Assembly: GCF_023336905.1 (NCBI RefSeq)
Contig: NZ_JAMBLS010000004.1
Span: forward strand, 124,001 to 188,000
DNA length: 64,000 nucleotides
Source of the DNA: Bacteroides sp. ET71
Lineage (GTDB): Bacteria > Bacteroidota > Bacteroidia > Bacteroidales > Bacteroidaceae
Reading direction: 5' to 3'
The notes below the pieces were generated by a model. That model worked only from the letters and a program-made list of their open reading frames with translations, made no database searches and was not told the origin of the DNA. Both the position numbers and the translations under genes were made by a program. Of this stretch, positions 45,405 through 53,714 are shown piece after piece. Position 1 is the first letter of the stretch; every line of letters begins with the position of its first letter.

Positions 45405-47006
45405 TCAGGCACCGTGCTTCAGCACTTCGTTGGAGGCTTCGGAAGGCAGGTCTTTGCCCACTTCACGGTCGAAGGCAATTTTGAAGGCATAGGCGTAGTC
45501 GCAGGGCTTCTGCTTGGGGAAGTCAATCTTCAGGCCTTCAGATGTCTTTTCCCAGCGGATGGCCTCGTCAGAACCCAGCATCGAGATGCTCTTGATTTGG
45601 GCGTCTCCGATGACGGCGGGCGTCAGCGACTTGACCAGGATGTGGCCGGCGTCCCAGTTGAGAGCGATGACATAGAAGTCGTTGCCCTTGGTGGTGAAGC
45701 GCAGGTCGCGCGAGGTGTAGGCCGTGGGTTCGTTGTCAGAGAAAGAGCCTTTGGAGACGACAGCATCGCCCTCGCCGAACTTCTTCCAAGGGCGGGTACC
45801 GTAGATGGCTTCGCCGTTCACCCGGAGCCACTGGCCGATGGAGAGGAGCACGCGCTTCTGCTCGTCGGTGATGGAGCCGTCGGCCTTCGGGCCTATGTTG
45901 AGCAAGAGGTTGCCGTTCTTACTGACAATATCCACCAAGTCTTGCACAATCTGGCCGGGCGTCTTGTTCTGCTCGCCCTCTACATAGCTCCACGAGCATT
46001 TACCCACCGACGTGTCTGTCTGCCAGGGGAACACCATCATTTTGTCGGACTTGCCGCGTTCCATGTCCCACACCTGAATGTCGGTAGGGTAACCCTGCTT
46101 GGTGCAGGCCGTCACCTCCCGGCCCCAGTCGAGAGCGTTGTTGTAGTAGAAAGCCAGAAAACGGTTGAAGTAAGGCATCAGGACGGGATGGTTGACCGTC
46201 CAATCAAAGTAGACCATGCTGGGCCGGTATTTCACTACCAGTTCGTAAGTGTGCTCCAGCCATTCACGGGCCACATCGTCGTTGTAGTTCACATATCCCG
46301 GCAGGCGGCGTCCGTAAAGAGTAATGGTAGAATCCTGCACATCGGAGGGAAACTCCATGCCTCCGTTGAAGAACCAGGCATTCTCGGCACGATGGGTGGA
46401 GACGCCGAACACCAGGCCCTGCTTCTCGATGGCAGCCTTCAGCAAACCGATGATGTCCTTGTGGGGTCCCATGTCTACGGCGTTCCAAGGGTTCAGGTCG
46501 CTGTCGTACATGGCGAATCCATCGTGATGCTCGGCCACGGGGATGACATACTTCGCTCCTGCCTCGCGGAAAAGCTGCGCCCACTCGTCGGCATTGAACT
46601 TCTCGGCCTTGAACATCGGGATGAAGTCTTTGTAACCGAACTCGGTGTGCGGGCCGTAAGTCTCGATGTGATGCTTATACTCGCGCGAGTCCTTGATGTA
46701 CATGTTGCGCGAATACCATTCGCTGCCGAAAGCCGGGACCGAATAAACACCCCAGTGGATGAAGATGCCGAACTTGCCGTCGCGGAACCATTCGGGAAAG
46801 TGGTAATGGGCGGCGATGCTGTCCCAGTCGGATTGGAAGACCTCCGTACCTTGCTCCGAGGCCACAGAGTCGATGTTGTAATGAGGTTTCTTGGGAGCAG
46901 AAGTGCAGGCCGCCAGCGCGAAAGCCGCACAAGCGAGAGTCACACAAGCGAGGACGGGAAAGCAGACGACTTTCTTCGCACTCAGAATGGATAAACAGTT
47001 GTTCAT
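45405..47006 (-). CDS. GH29 alpha-L-fucosidase lipoprotein
   Basis: 533 residues with a lipoprotein signal (CAAFALAACTSAP, Cys about 33). The GH29 barrel shows WFRDGKFGIFIHWGVYSVPAFGSEWYSRNMY, YVIPVAEHHDGFAMYDS, the nucleophile region YFDWTVNHP (Asp268) and LLNIGPKADGSI; a C-terminal beta-sandwich completes it. It removes alpha-linked L-fucose from host or plant glycans. The start at 47006 is used because a -7 box sits at 47136-47143 and the frame upstream lacks a signal peptide. The divergent AraC gene suggests local control. The nearby oxidoreductase and DUF1080 genes run in the same direction and could share its transcript. Confidence 0.9.
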   Translation of the reverse strand: MNNCLSILSAKKVVCFPVLACVTLACAAFALAACTSAPKKPHYNIDSVASEQGTEVFQSDWDSIAAHYHFPEWFRDGKFGIFIHWGVYSVPAFGSEWYSRNMYIKDSREYKHHIETYGPHTEFGYKDFIPMFKAEKFNADEWAQLFREAGAKYVIPVAEHHDGFAMYDSDLNPWNAVDMGPHKDIIGLLKAAIEKQGLVFGVSTHRAENAWFFNGGMEFPSDVQDSTITLYGRRLPGYVNYNDDVAREWLEHTYELVVKYRPSMVYFDWTVNHPVLMPYFNRFLAFYYNNALDWGREVTACTKQGYPTDIQVWDMERGKSDKMMVFPWQTDTSVGKCSWSYVEGEQNKTPGQIVQDLVDIVSKNGNLLLNIGPKADGSITDEQKRVLLSIGQWLRVNGEAIYGTRPWKKFGEGDAVVSKGSFSDNEPTAYTSRDLRFTTKGNDFYVIALNWDAGHILVKSLTPAVIGDAQIKSISMLGSDEAIRWEKTSEGLKIDFPKQKPCDYAYAFKIAFDREVGKDLPSEASNEVLKHGA

Positions 47007-47135
47007 ACAAAATAAGAGTTTAAGATAAATATATGTGTTGAGTGGCCGAAGAAGCAAAGCCTCAGGCTGCCGGGCACGGCCGCACGGAATCGCCAACTTC
47101 TCCTTGGTCCACAACAAACTGTACATTTGACAAGG

Positions 47136-47143
47136 CAAAGTTA
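47136..47143 (-). promoter_or_regulatory. -7 box of the fucosidase gene
   Basis: TAACTTTG on the minus strand fits TAnnTTTG. No clear -33 element is present at the correct distance, as expected for a promoter that needs an activator. The leader would be about 120 bases. Confidence 0.5.
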
Positions 47144-47265
47144 AGGACTTGTCCGCCGCAAGAATAGGACTTCATCCGTAAAGGATAGTACAAAATCGAC
47201 ATTTTACCCGCCTTTCCCGCTTATCCGGGTATAAAAACGATTCTTACCGAAAATACGGCTAAACT

Positions 47266-47297
47266 TTTGCAACAGGCGGAAGAATGGCTTACCTTTG
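47266..47297 (+). promoter_or_regulatory. Promoter of the AraC-type regulator gene
   Basis: TTTG at 47266-47269 and TACCTTTG at 47290-47297, 20 bases apart, fit the consensus exactly. It faces away from the fucosidase promoter, about 120 bases off. Confidence 0.72.
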
Positions 47298-47320
47298 GAC
47301 ACCTAAAATGAATCCTGGCC

Positions 47321-48199
47321 ATGAACCCGCAAATAGAACAACTGAATCCCGTCGTGCTGAACACAGGCCTGGCCCTGCACGATGCGGACTGGAACTGGAA
47401 GAACGTGTACAGTCCTTTCACCCGTCTGTACTACGTGACAGAAGGCGAAGCACAGGTGGAATTGGAAGACGGCTTGCATGACTTGACACCGGGACACCTG
47501 TATATCATCCCCGCCTTTTGCCGGCACACAAACATCTGCCACGGCCCTTTCGTGCATTATTACCTGCACCTGTATGAAGACAGCCGCATGGACGAGAACC
47601 TGCTGGAACAATGGAACTTCCCGTTCGAAATCGAAGCGGGCAGGCTGGAATTGGAATTGTTCAGGAGACTATGCGAGATAACGCCACAGATGAAACTGCC
47701 CCAATCCGACCCGACGACTTATGACAATCACCCGACCTTGGTAAAGACGTTGGCCAAGAACCAGCAACTGGCTTTTTGCGACAAGGTGGAGTCGAGGGGC
47801 ATCGTGCTACAACTGCTGGCCCGCTTCTTCCGGAAAGCGCAGCGAAAGCATACGGCGAAAGACGAACGCATCGGCAAGGCGATAACCTACATACGGCAGC
47901 ACATGGATGAGGAAATCAGCCTGGAGGTATTGGCCAACCGGGCCTACCTGTCGAAAGACCACTTCATCCGCCTCTTCAAACAAGAGATGAACATGACTCC
48001 CCTGAAATACATTAACCTGAAGAAAATAGAGAAAGCCCAACTGATATTGGCCACCGAAGACTTGCCGGTAAAGGAAGTGGCTTACTGCCTGGCTTTTGAG
48101 GATGACTCTTATTTCAGCCGGCTGTTCAAGAAGATGACGGGGATGACTCCACAGGAATACAGAAGCAATATTTATAAGACAGGGAATCAACGCCAGTAG
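47321..48199 (+). CDS. AraC family transcriptional regulator
   Basis: 292 residues. The N-terminal cupin-like sensing domain covers about 25-110 (RLYYVTEGEAQVELEDGLHDLTPGHLYIIP). The C-terminal double helix-turn-helix (about 190-285) shows ISLEVLANRAYLSKDHFIRLFKQEMNMTPLKYI and VKEVAYCLAFEDDSYFSRLFKKMTGMTPQEYR. It is transcribed away from the fucosidase and so is probably its sugar-responsive regulator. The stop codon overlaps the 3' end of a tRNA gene on the other strand. Confidence 0.92.
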   Translation: MNPQIEQLNPVVLNTGLALHDADWNWKNVYSPFTRLYYVTEGEAQVELEDGLHDLTPGHLYIIPAFCRHTNICHGPFVHYYLHLYEDSRMDENLLEQWNFPFEIEAGRLELELFRRLCEITPQMKLPQSDPTTYDNHPTLVKTLAKNQQLAFCDKVESRGIVLQLLARFFRKAQRKHTAKDERIGKAITYIRQHMDEEISLEVLANRAYLSKDHFIRLFKQEMNMTPLKYINLKKIEKAQLILATEDLPVKEVAYCLAFEDDSYFSRLFKKMTGMTPQEYRSNIYKTGNQRQ

Positions 48200-48268
48200 T
48201 CTCGCCGGGAATCGAACCCGGATCTAAAGTTTAGGAAACTTCTATTCTATCCGTTGAACTACAAGACC
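48197..48268 (-). tRNA. tRNA-Arg (anticodon CCT)
   Basis: The reverse strand folds as a cloverleaf: acceptor GGTCTTG/CGAGACT, D arm with GTTCAACGGATAGAAT, anticodon stem GAAGT/ACTTT with loop TTCCTAA (anticodon CCT) and T arm CGGGTTCGATTCCCGG. CCA is not encoded. Its last three bases overlap the TAG of the AraC gene that runs toward it. It decodes AGG. Confidence 0.93.
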
Positions 48269-48426
48269 ATTTTTCGGAAGCAAAGCGGAAAAGGCCCCGC
48301 TTGCGGGCGCAAAGATAATGCTTTCCACTGATTTTACGAAGAAAAGTTTTGAGAATCCGATTAACTTTCCGAAATTTGTCGGCCAAGTATAAGCTGAATC
48401 ATATCATATTACTAATATAGAAGATT

Positions 48427-50277
48427 ATGGAAAACGACATCAGGGTCAAAGAGCTGGACGAAGTGGTAGTCCGGTTTTCCGGCGACTCCGGCGACGGTAT
48501 GCAGCTCGCCGGCAACATCTTTTCAACAGTTTCGGCTACGGTGGGAAACGACATCAGCACCTTCCCCGACTATCCGGCAGACATCCGAGCCCCGCAGGGT
48601 TCGCTGACAGGTGTTTCGGGATTTCAGGTACACATCGGCGCCCGCAAAGTGTACACTCCGGGCGACAAGTGTGACGTACTGGTGGCCATGAACGCTGCCG
48701 CCCTGAAGACGCAATACAAGTTTGCCAAGCCGGGCGGATGTATTATCATCGACACAGACGCTTTCCAGAAGTCCGACTTGGACAAGGCGGCTTTCACCAC
48801 CGACGACCCTATCCAGGAACTGGGCATCAAGCAGGAACTCATCGCCGCACCCATCACGAAGATGGTGAAGGACTGCCTGGCAGACACGGGCATGGACAAC
48901 AAAGCGATGCTGAAATGCCGCAACATGTTCGTCGTCGGGCTGGTGTGCTGGTTGTTCGACCGCGACCTGGCCATCGCCGAACTGTTCCTGCGCGAGAAAT
49001 TTGCCAAGAAACCCGAAGTGGCCGAAGCCAACATCAAGGTGATACACGCCGGATGGGACTACGGACACAACACACACGCCTCCATCGCCCACTCCACCTG
49101 GCGCATCGAGAGCAAGGAGAAAGTGCCCGGCCGCTACATGGACATCACCGGCAACAAGGCCACGGCCTACGGCTTCATGGCAGCTGCCGAGAAAGCCGGG
49201 CTGAAACTGTTCCTGGGCTCATACCCCATCACACCGGCCACGGACGTGCTGCACGAGCTGTCGAAACACAAATCGTTGGGCGTGATGACAGTCCAGTGCG
49301 AGGACGAGATTTCGGGCTGCTCCACCGCCATCGGCGCTTCGTTTGCCGGAGCGCTGGCCGTCACCTCCACCTCGGGTCCGGGCGTCTGCCTCAAGTCGGA
49401 AGCCATGAACCTGGCCGTCATCACGGAGCTGCCCTTGGTAGTATTGGACGTGCAGCGCGGCGGCCCTTCGACGGGATTGCCCACCAAGTCCGAACAGACA
49501 GACCTGCTGCAAGCACTCTTCGGACGCAACGGCGAAAGCCCCATGCCGGTCATTGCCGCCACATCGCCGACGGATTGCTTTGACGCCGCCTACATGGCCA
49601 GTAAGATTGCTCTGGAACACATGACTCCGGTCGTGCTGCTGACGGACGGCTACGTGGCCAACGGCTCGGGAGCCTGGCGCCTGCCCAAGCTATCGGAATA
49701 TCCCGACATCCGCCCGCCCTACGTCACCGAGGCCATGAAGGGACATTATGCACCCTACCAACGCAATGCCGAGACGGGCGTGCGCTACTGGGCCATCCCC
49801 GGACAAGAGGGCTTCGCACACATCCTCGGCGGTCTGGAGAAAGACAGTTGGACGGGAGCCATCTCGACCGACCCGGAAAACCATAACCTGATGTGCCGCC
49901 TGCGTGCCGAGAAGGTGGCGAAGATACCCGTGCCCGACGTCCGGGTGTATGGCTGCGCCGACGACGCCGACCTGCTCATCGTGGGCTTCGGAGGCACGTT
50001 CGGACACCTCTATTCGGCCATGGACGAGCTGAACAAGGCCGGGCGGAAGGTAGCCTTGGCCCACTTCGGCTACATCAACCCCTTGCCCAAGAACACGGCC
50101 GAGGTGCTGAAGAAATATCCGAAAGTCGTAGTGGCCGAACAGAACCTGGGGCAGTTTGCCGGATACCTGCGCATGAAGGTAGATGGCTTCGTGCCCTATC
50201 AGTATAACGAGGTCAAAGGACAACCGTTCGTCGTAAGCGAACTGGTAGCTGCCTTCACCGAAATCTTAAACCAATAA
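48427..50277 (+). CDS. korA: 2-oxoglutarate (2-oxoacid):ferredoxin oxidoreductase, alpha subunit (fused gamma-alpha)
   Basis: 616 residues. The N-terminal gamma domain (about 10-190) has VVRFSGDSGDGMQLAGNIFST and the alpha/pyrimidine-binding part follows from about 215 (GFMAAAEKAGLKLFLGSYPITPATDVLHEL, TSGPGVCLKSEAMNLAVITELPLVV, DVQRGGPSTGLPTKSEQTDL). The enzyme decarboxylates 2-oxoglutarate to succinyl-CoA, or the reverse, with ferredoxin, in the cytoplasm. The beta subunit gene follows 16 bases downstream. Other 2-oxoacids are possible substrates, but this fused arrangement is that of KorA. Confidence 0.92.
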   Translation: MENDIRVKELDEVVVRFSGDSGDGMQLAGNIFSTVSATVGNDISTFPDYPADIRAPQGSLTGVSGFQVHIGARKVYTPGDKCDVLVAMNAAALKTQYKFAKPGGCIIIDTDAFQKSDLDKAAFTTDDPIQELGIKQELIAAPITKMVKDCLADTGMDNKAMLKCRNMFVVGLVCWLFDRDLAIAELFLREKFAKKPEVAEANIKVIHAGWDYGHNTHASIAHSTWRIESKEKVPGRYMDITGNKATAYGFMAAAEKAGLKLFLGSYPITPATDVLHELSKHKSLGVMTVQCEDEISGCSTAIGASFAGALAVTSTSGPGVCLKSEAMNLAVITELPLVVLDVQRGGPSTGLPTKSEQTDLLQALFGRNGESPMPVIAATSPTDCFDAAYMASKIALEHMTPVVLLTDGYVANGSGAWRLPKLSEYPDIRPPYVTEAMKGHYAPYQRNAETGVRYWAIPGQEGFAHILGGLEKDSWTGAISTDPENHNLMCRLRAEKVAKIPVPDVRVYGCADDADLLIVGFGGTFGHLYSAMDELNKAGRKVALAHFGYINPLPKNTAEVLKKYPKVVVAEQNLGQFAGYLRMKVDGFVPYQYNEVKGQPFVVSELVAAFTEILNQ

Positions 50278-50293
50278 TCAGGAGGACTACATC

Positions 50294-51307
50294 ATGGACA
50301 ACAACAATACTTACACAGCTAAAGACTTCAAGAAAGGGCAGCCCCGTTGGTGCCCCGGTTGCGGCGACCACTTCTTCCTGGCCTCCCTGCACAAAGCGAT
50401 GGCCGAGCTGGGCATTGCCCCGTGGCAGACGGCCGTCATCTCGGGCATCGGCTGCTCCAGCCGCTTGCCTTACTACATGAACACGTATGCCATGCAAACC
50501 ATCCACGGACGTGCCGCCGCCATCTCGACGGGCGCCAAGGTGGCCAACCCGGAGCTGACGGTATGGCAGATTTCGGGCGACGGCGACGGCCTGGCCATCG
50601 GCGGCAACCACTTCATACACGCCGTGCGGCGCAACGTAGACATCAACATGATTCTGCTGAACAACCGCATCTACGGCCTGACCAAAGGACAATACTCGCC
50701 CACGTCGCCCCGCGGCTTCGTCAGCAAGTCGTCGCCCTACGGCACGGTGGAAGACCCGTTCCATCCCGCCGAACTGTGCTTCGGCGCCCGCGGCCGCTTC
50801 TTTGCCCGCGCCGTCGCCACCGACGCGCAGGGCACGGTGGAGATTCTGAAAGCCGCCGCCCGGCACAAGGGAGCCGCCGTGTGCGAAATCCTCCAGAACT
50901 GCGTCATCTTCAACAACGGCACCTACGAGTCGGTGTACAACAAAGAAGGACGCGCCAAGAACGCCATCTACCTGGAACACGGCAAGCCGATGCTGTTTGG
51001 CGAGAACCACGAATACGGACTGGCCCAAGAGGGCTTCGGCCTGAAGGTGGTGAAGCTGGGCGAGAACGGCGTGACGGAGAAAGACATCCTCGTCCACGAC
51101 GCCCACTGCATGGACAACACCCTGCAACTGAAACTGGCCTTGATGGAAGGGCCGGACTTCCCCGTCGCACTGGGCGTCATCCGCGACGTCTGCGAGCCGA
51201 CCTACGACGAGGCCGTGCATGCGCAGATAGAAGAAGTCAGCGCCAAGAAGAAATACCACAACTTCGAAGAGCTGCTGCTGACGAATGATACGTGGGAGGT
51301 GAAGTAA
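50294..51307 (+). CDS. korB: 2-oxoglutarate (2-oxoacid):ferredoxin oxidoreductase, beta subunit
   Basis: 337 residues. It binds thiamine diphosphate and an iron-sulfur cluster: PRWCPGCGDHFFL at the start (two Cys), GIGCSSRLPYYMNTY, WQISGDGDGLAIGGNHFIHA (ThDP/Mg motif GDGD...N) and LLNNRIYGLTKGQYSPTSP. The ATG follows an AGGAGG-like sequence (tcaggaggactac), a rather strong ribosome-binding site for this group. It completes the enzyme with the alpha subunit. Confidence 0.93.
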   Translation: MDNNNTYTAKDFKKGQPRWCPGCGDHFFLASLHKAMAELGIAPWQTAVISGIGCSSRLPYYMNTYAMQTIHGRAAAISTGAKVANPELTVWQISGDGDGLAIGGNHFIHAVRRNVDINMILLNNRIYGLTKGQYSPTSPRGFVSKSSPYGTVEDPFHPAELCFGARGRFFARAVATDAQGTVEILKAAARHKGAAVCEILQNCVIFNNGTYESVYNKEGRAKNAIYLEHGKPMLFGENHEYGLAQEGFGLKVVKLGENGVTEKDILVHDAHCMDNTLQLKLALMEGPDFPVALGVIRDVCEPTYDEAVHAQIEEVSAKKKYHNFEELLLTNDTWEVK

Positions 51308-51342
51308 GCCCAGCTCTTCACCACCGCAAAAAGACTCAGACA

Positions 51343-51408
51343 GAGGCTGCATCCACACAGGAGCCGACCGAAAGGCGTACATTCTCCTGTTTCCGGTGCA
51401 GCCTCTTC
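51343..51408 (+). terminator. Hairpin after korB
   Basis: GAGGCTGCA (51343-51351) pairs with TGCAGCCTC (51397-51405), and CAGGAG/CTCCTG forms an inner stem. It lies about 35 bases after the korB stop. Confidence 0.65.
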
Positions 51409-51760
51409 TGCGTGTCGGCCACAGTGCGCCGGAAGCATGGCCGCAACACCCGGGAAGCACGGCCGTCGCCCGCCGTTTGCCCCCGGAAAATGCACACCCG
51501 AATGTGCTGCAAAAACAGGCGAAAAGTACGTTTTTAGGTACCAAATGTACCTAAATCGTGCAAAAAAGGGCCAAAAATGCCGTTTTTACGCATTTTGGTA
51601 CACAAAGCAAAGAAAAGAAAAGCAAAAAAAAGCACAGCAAACCTCCTCCTAAAAAGGTTCCCCCGAAACCGGGGAAACCGGAAGGACGGCCGGAGGCCGG
51701 AGGAAGGAGGGATGAAGGAAAGGGAAGAAGGACAAGACTGCAACTTTTGCGGGCAAGTTG
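51409..51760. other. Intergenic region between korB and the LOS cluster
   Basis: About 350 bases without a gene. It holds an inverted pair, GGTACCAAATG (51537-51547) and CATTTTGGTAC (51591-51601), then a run of AAAGAAAAGAAAAGC-type sequence and a purine-rich stretch (about 51665-51735) built from CCGGA and GGAGG-like units. An open frame of about 80 codons through this part has no protein-like features. Confidence 0.4.
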
Positions 51761-51791
51761 TTGGAGTTGTGGAAAAGTTTGCATAGCTTTG
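51761..51791 (+). promoter_or_regulatory. Promoter of the UDP-galactopyranose mutase gene
   Basis: TTG at 51761-51763 and TAGCTTTG at 51784-51791, 20 bases apart. The ATG at 51812 lies 20 bases downstream of the -7 box, which rules out the upstream TTG start at 51758. Confidence 0.62.
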
Positions 51792-51811
51792 CATCCAATG
51801 AAAACAGGCTT

Positions 51812-52930
51812 ATGAACAACAAAACCTACGACTACCTTATCGTCGGTGCAGGACTCTTCGGCGCCACTTTTGCCCACGAAGCACGCCGGGCAGGCAAACG
51901 TTGTCTGGTCATCGACAAACGCCCGCACCGTGGAGGCAACCTCTATTGCGAAGACGCAGACGGCATCCACGTTCACAAATACGGCGCCCATATCTTCCAC
52001 ACAGACAACCGGGAAGTCTGGCAGTTCGTGAACCACTTCGTGGAGTTCAACCGCTATACGAACGCGCCGATGGCCAGCTACCAAGGCCGCTTGTACAACC
52101 TGCCTTTCAACATGAACACCTTCTACCAGCTTTGGGGAGTGACCACACCTGCCGAAGCCCGGGCACAGATAGAGAAGCAACGCGCAGCCTACGCCCACAT
52201 CGCCGAGCCGGCCAACCTGGAGGAACAAGCCCTGAAGCTGTGCGGACGCGACATCTACGACCGTCTGATAAAAGGATATACCGAAAAGCAATGGGGACGT
52301 GCAGCCACCGAACTGCCGGCCTTCATCATCCGCCGCCTGCCCTTCCGCTTCACGTTTGACAACAATTACTTCAACGACGCCTTCCAAGGCATCCCCATCG
52401 GCGGATACAACCCACTGATAGACGGTCTGCTGGAAGGGACGGAAGTCCGCCTGGAGACAGACTACCTGACCCACAGAGCCGAACTGGACAAGTTGGCCGA
52501 AAAAACACTCTTCACAGGCTGCATCGACGAGTTCTTCGACTACAGCCTGGGACGGCTGGAATACCGCAGCCTGCGCTTCGAGGAACACCGGCTGGAGGAT
52601 ACGGACAACTTCCAGGGCAACGCCGTGGTCAATTATACAGAACGCTCCGTGCCCTACACCCGCATCATCGAACACAAGCACTTCGAGTTCGGCCGCCAGC
52701 CACACACGGTTGTCACCTACGAATATCCCGACACCTTCGCTCCGGGCAAGGAACCTTACTATCCCGTGAACGACGAGCGGAACAGCCACCTCTACGCCGC
52801 CTATCGCGAGATGGCCGGCACACAGCCCAATGTGCTTTTCGGCGGACGGCTGGGCCAATATACCTATGCCGACATGGACGACACGGTGGCCGCAGCCCTG
52901 GAAATGGCACGTAAAGTATTCGGACAATGA
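51812..52930 (+). CDS. glf: UDP-galactopyranose mutase
   Basis: 372 residues. FAD-binding N-terminus YDYLIVGAGLFGATFAHEA, followed by RPHRGGNLYCEDADGIHVHKYGAHIFHTDN, NLPFNMNTFYQLWG, the family block KGYTEKQWGR, and YEYPDTFAPGKEPYYPVND with GRLGQYTYADMDD at the end. It converts UDP-galactopyranose to UDP-galactofuranose in the cytoplasm, the donor for galactofuranose residues in surface glycans. It opens a cluster of glycosyltransferases, which suggests that the lipooligosaccharide or another surface polymer contains galactofuranose. Confidence 0.95.
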   Translation: MNNKTYDYLIVGAGLFGATFAHEARRAGKRCLVIDKRPHRGGNLYCEDADGIHVHKYGAHIFHTDNREVWQFVNHFVEFNRYTNAPMASYQGRLYNLPFNMNTFYQLWGVTTPAEARAQIEKQRAAYAHIAEPANLEEQALKLCGRDIYDRLIKGYTEKQWGRAATELPAFIIRRLPFRFTFDNNYFNDAFQGIPIGGYNPLIDGLLEGTEVRLETDYLTHRAELDKLAEKTLFTGCIDEFFDYSLGRLEYRSLRFEEHRLEDTDNFQGNAVVNYTERSVPYTRIIEHKHFEFGRQPHTVVTYEYPDTFAPGKEPYYPVNDERNSHLYAAYREMAGTQPNVLFGGRLGQYTYADMDDTVAAALEMARKVFGQ

Positions 52931-52962
52931 TTTGCGCATTAGGCGGAAAAACCATACCTTTG
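52931..52962 (+). promoter_or_regulatory. Promoter of the glycosyltransferase operon
   Basis: TTTG at 52931-52934 and TACCTTTG at 52955-52962, 20 bases apart, an exact match to the consensus. The -33 element begins directly after the glf stop codon. Confidence 0.72.
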
Positions 52963-52993
52963 CAATATTAACCCAACTATTGCGCACTGAATA

Positions 52994-53710
52994 ATGGATT
53001 GCCTGCACATACTGACCCCTGTCAAAGACTCCATAGACCTGACGCTGGACACCATCCGCGCCATCACCGCTTCCCGGCTGTCCGTCCCACACACCTATAC
53101 GGTGTACAACGACTTCAGCACGCCTGAAAACACGGCACGCCTGGAAGAAGCTGCCCGCGAGTATGGCTTCCGCCTGGTCAACCTGGCCGACGTGACCGAC
53201 CATCCTTCGCCCAACTACCTGCTGGTGCTGCAAACAGCGCAACGCGAAGCCTTGGAAGCCAATGCCGGCCTGCTCATTGTCGAATCGGACGTAGTGGTAC
53301 GGCCCGACACCCTGCAAGGCCTCTTCGACGGTGCCAACGACCGAAAGCAATGCGCCATAGCCGCCGCCGTCACCGTGGACGAAAACGGAGCCATCAACTA
53401 CCCCTACCTGCACGTCAAAGGCAAAGAAGGCACAGTCTATGCCGAAAAGAAACATTGCAGCTTCTGCTGCTCGCTGCTGACACCGGAATTCCTGCGCGCC
53501 TTCGACTTCCAACGGCTGGACCCCGAAAAAAACTGGTTTGACGTCACCATCTCGCACGAAGCCCTGCAAGCCGGTTTCCACAACTACGTCTTTGCCAACC
53601 TGCCCGTCTGGCACCGCCCGCACGGCAGCCGCCCGTGGAAACAACTGAAATACAAAAATCCCCTGAAGTACTATTGGCTGAAATACACCAAGGGACTGGA
53701 CAAAATCTGA
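52994..53710 (+). CDS. GT2-like glycosyltransferase
   Basis: 238 residues with a GT-A fold: HILTPVKDSIDLTLDTIRAI at the start, YTVYNDFSTPENTARLEEAA, LIVESDVVVRPDTLQGLFDGA (ESDV takes the place of the DxD metal site) and a C-terminal WHRPHGSRPWKQLKYKNPLKYYWLKYTKGLD. It would transfer one sugar to a growing LOS or other surface glycan at the inner membrane. The kinase gene follows 4 bases after its stop codon. The exact donor is unknown. Confidence 0.8.
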   Translation: MDCLHILTPVKDSIDLTLDTIRAITASRLSVPHTYTVYNDFSTPENTARLEEAAREYGFRLVNLADVTDHPSPNYLLVLQTAQREALEANAGLLIVESDVVVRPDTLQGLFDGANDRKQCAIAAAVTVDENGAINYPYLHVKGKEGTVYAEKKHCSFCCSLLTPEFLRAFDFQRLDPEKNWFDVTISHEALQAGFHNYVFANLPVWHRPHGSRPWKQLKYKNPLKYYWLKYTKGLDKI

Positions 53711-53714
53711 CGGT

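Noticed and set aside
45336-46994. A 552-codon plus-strand frame opposite the fucosidase
   Set aside because: Antisense to a GH29 gene with clear catalytic blocks.
48197-48268. Integration site of a mobile element at the tRNA gene
   Set aside because: No integrase and no direct repeat of the tRNA 3' end was seen nearby.
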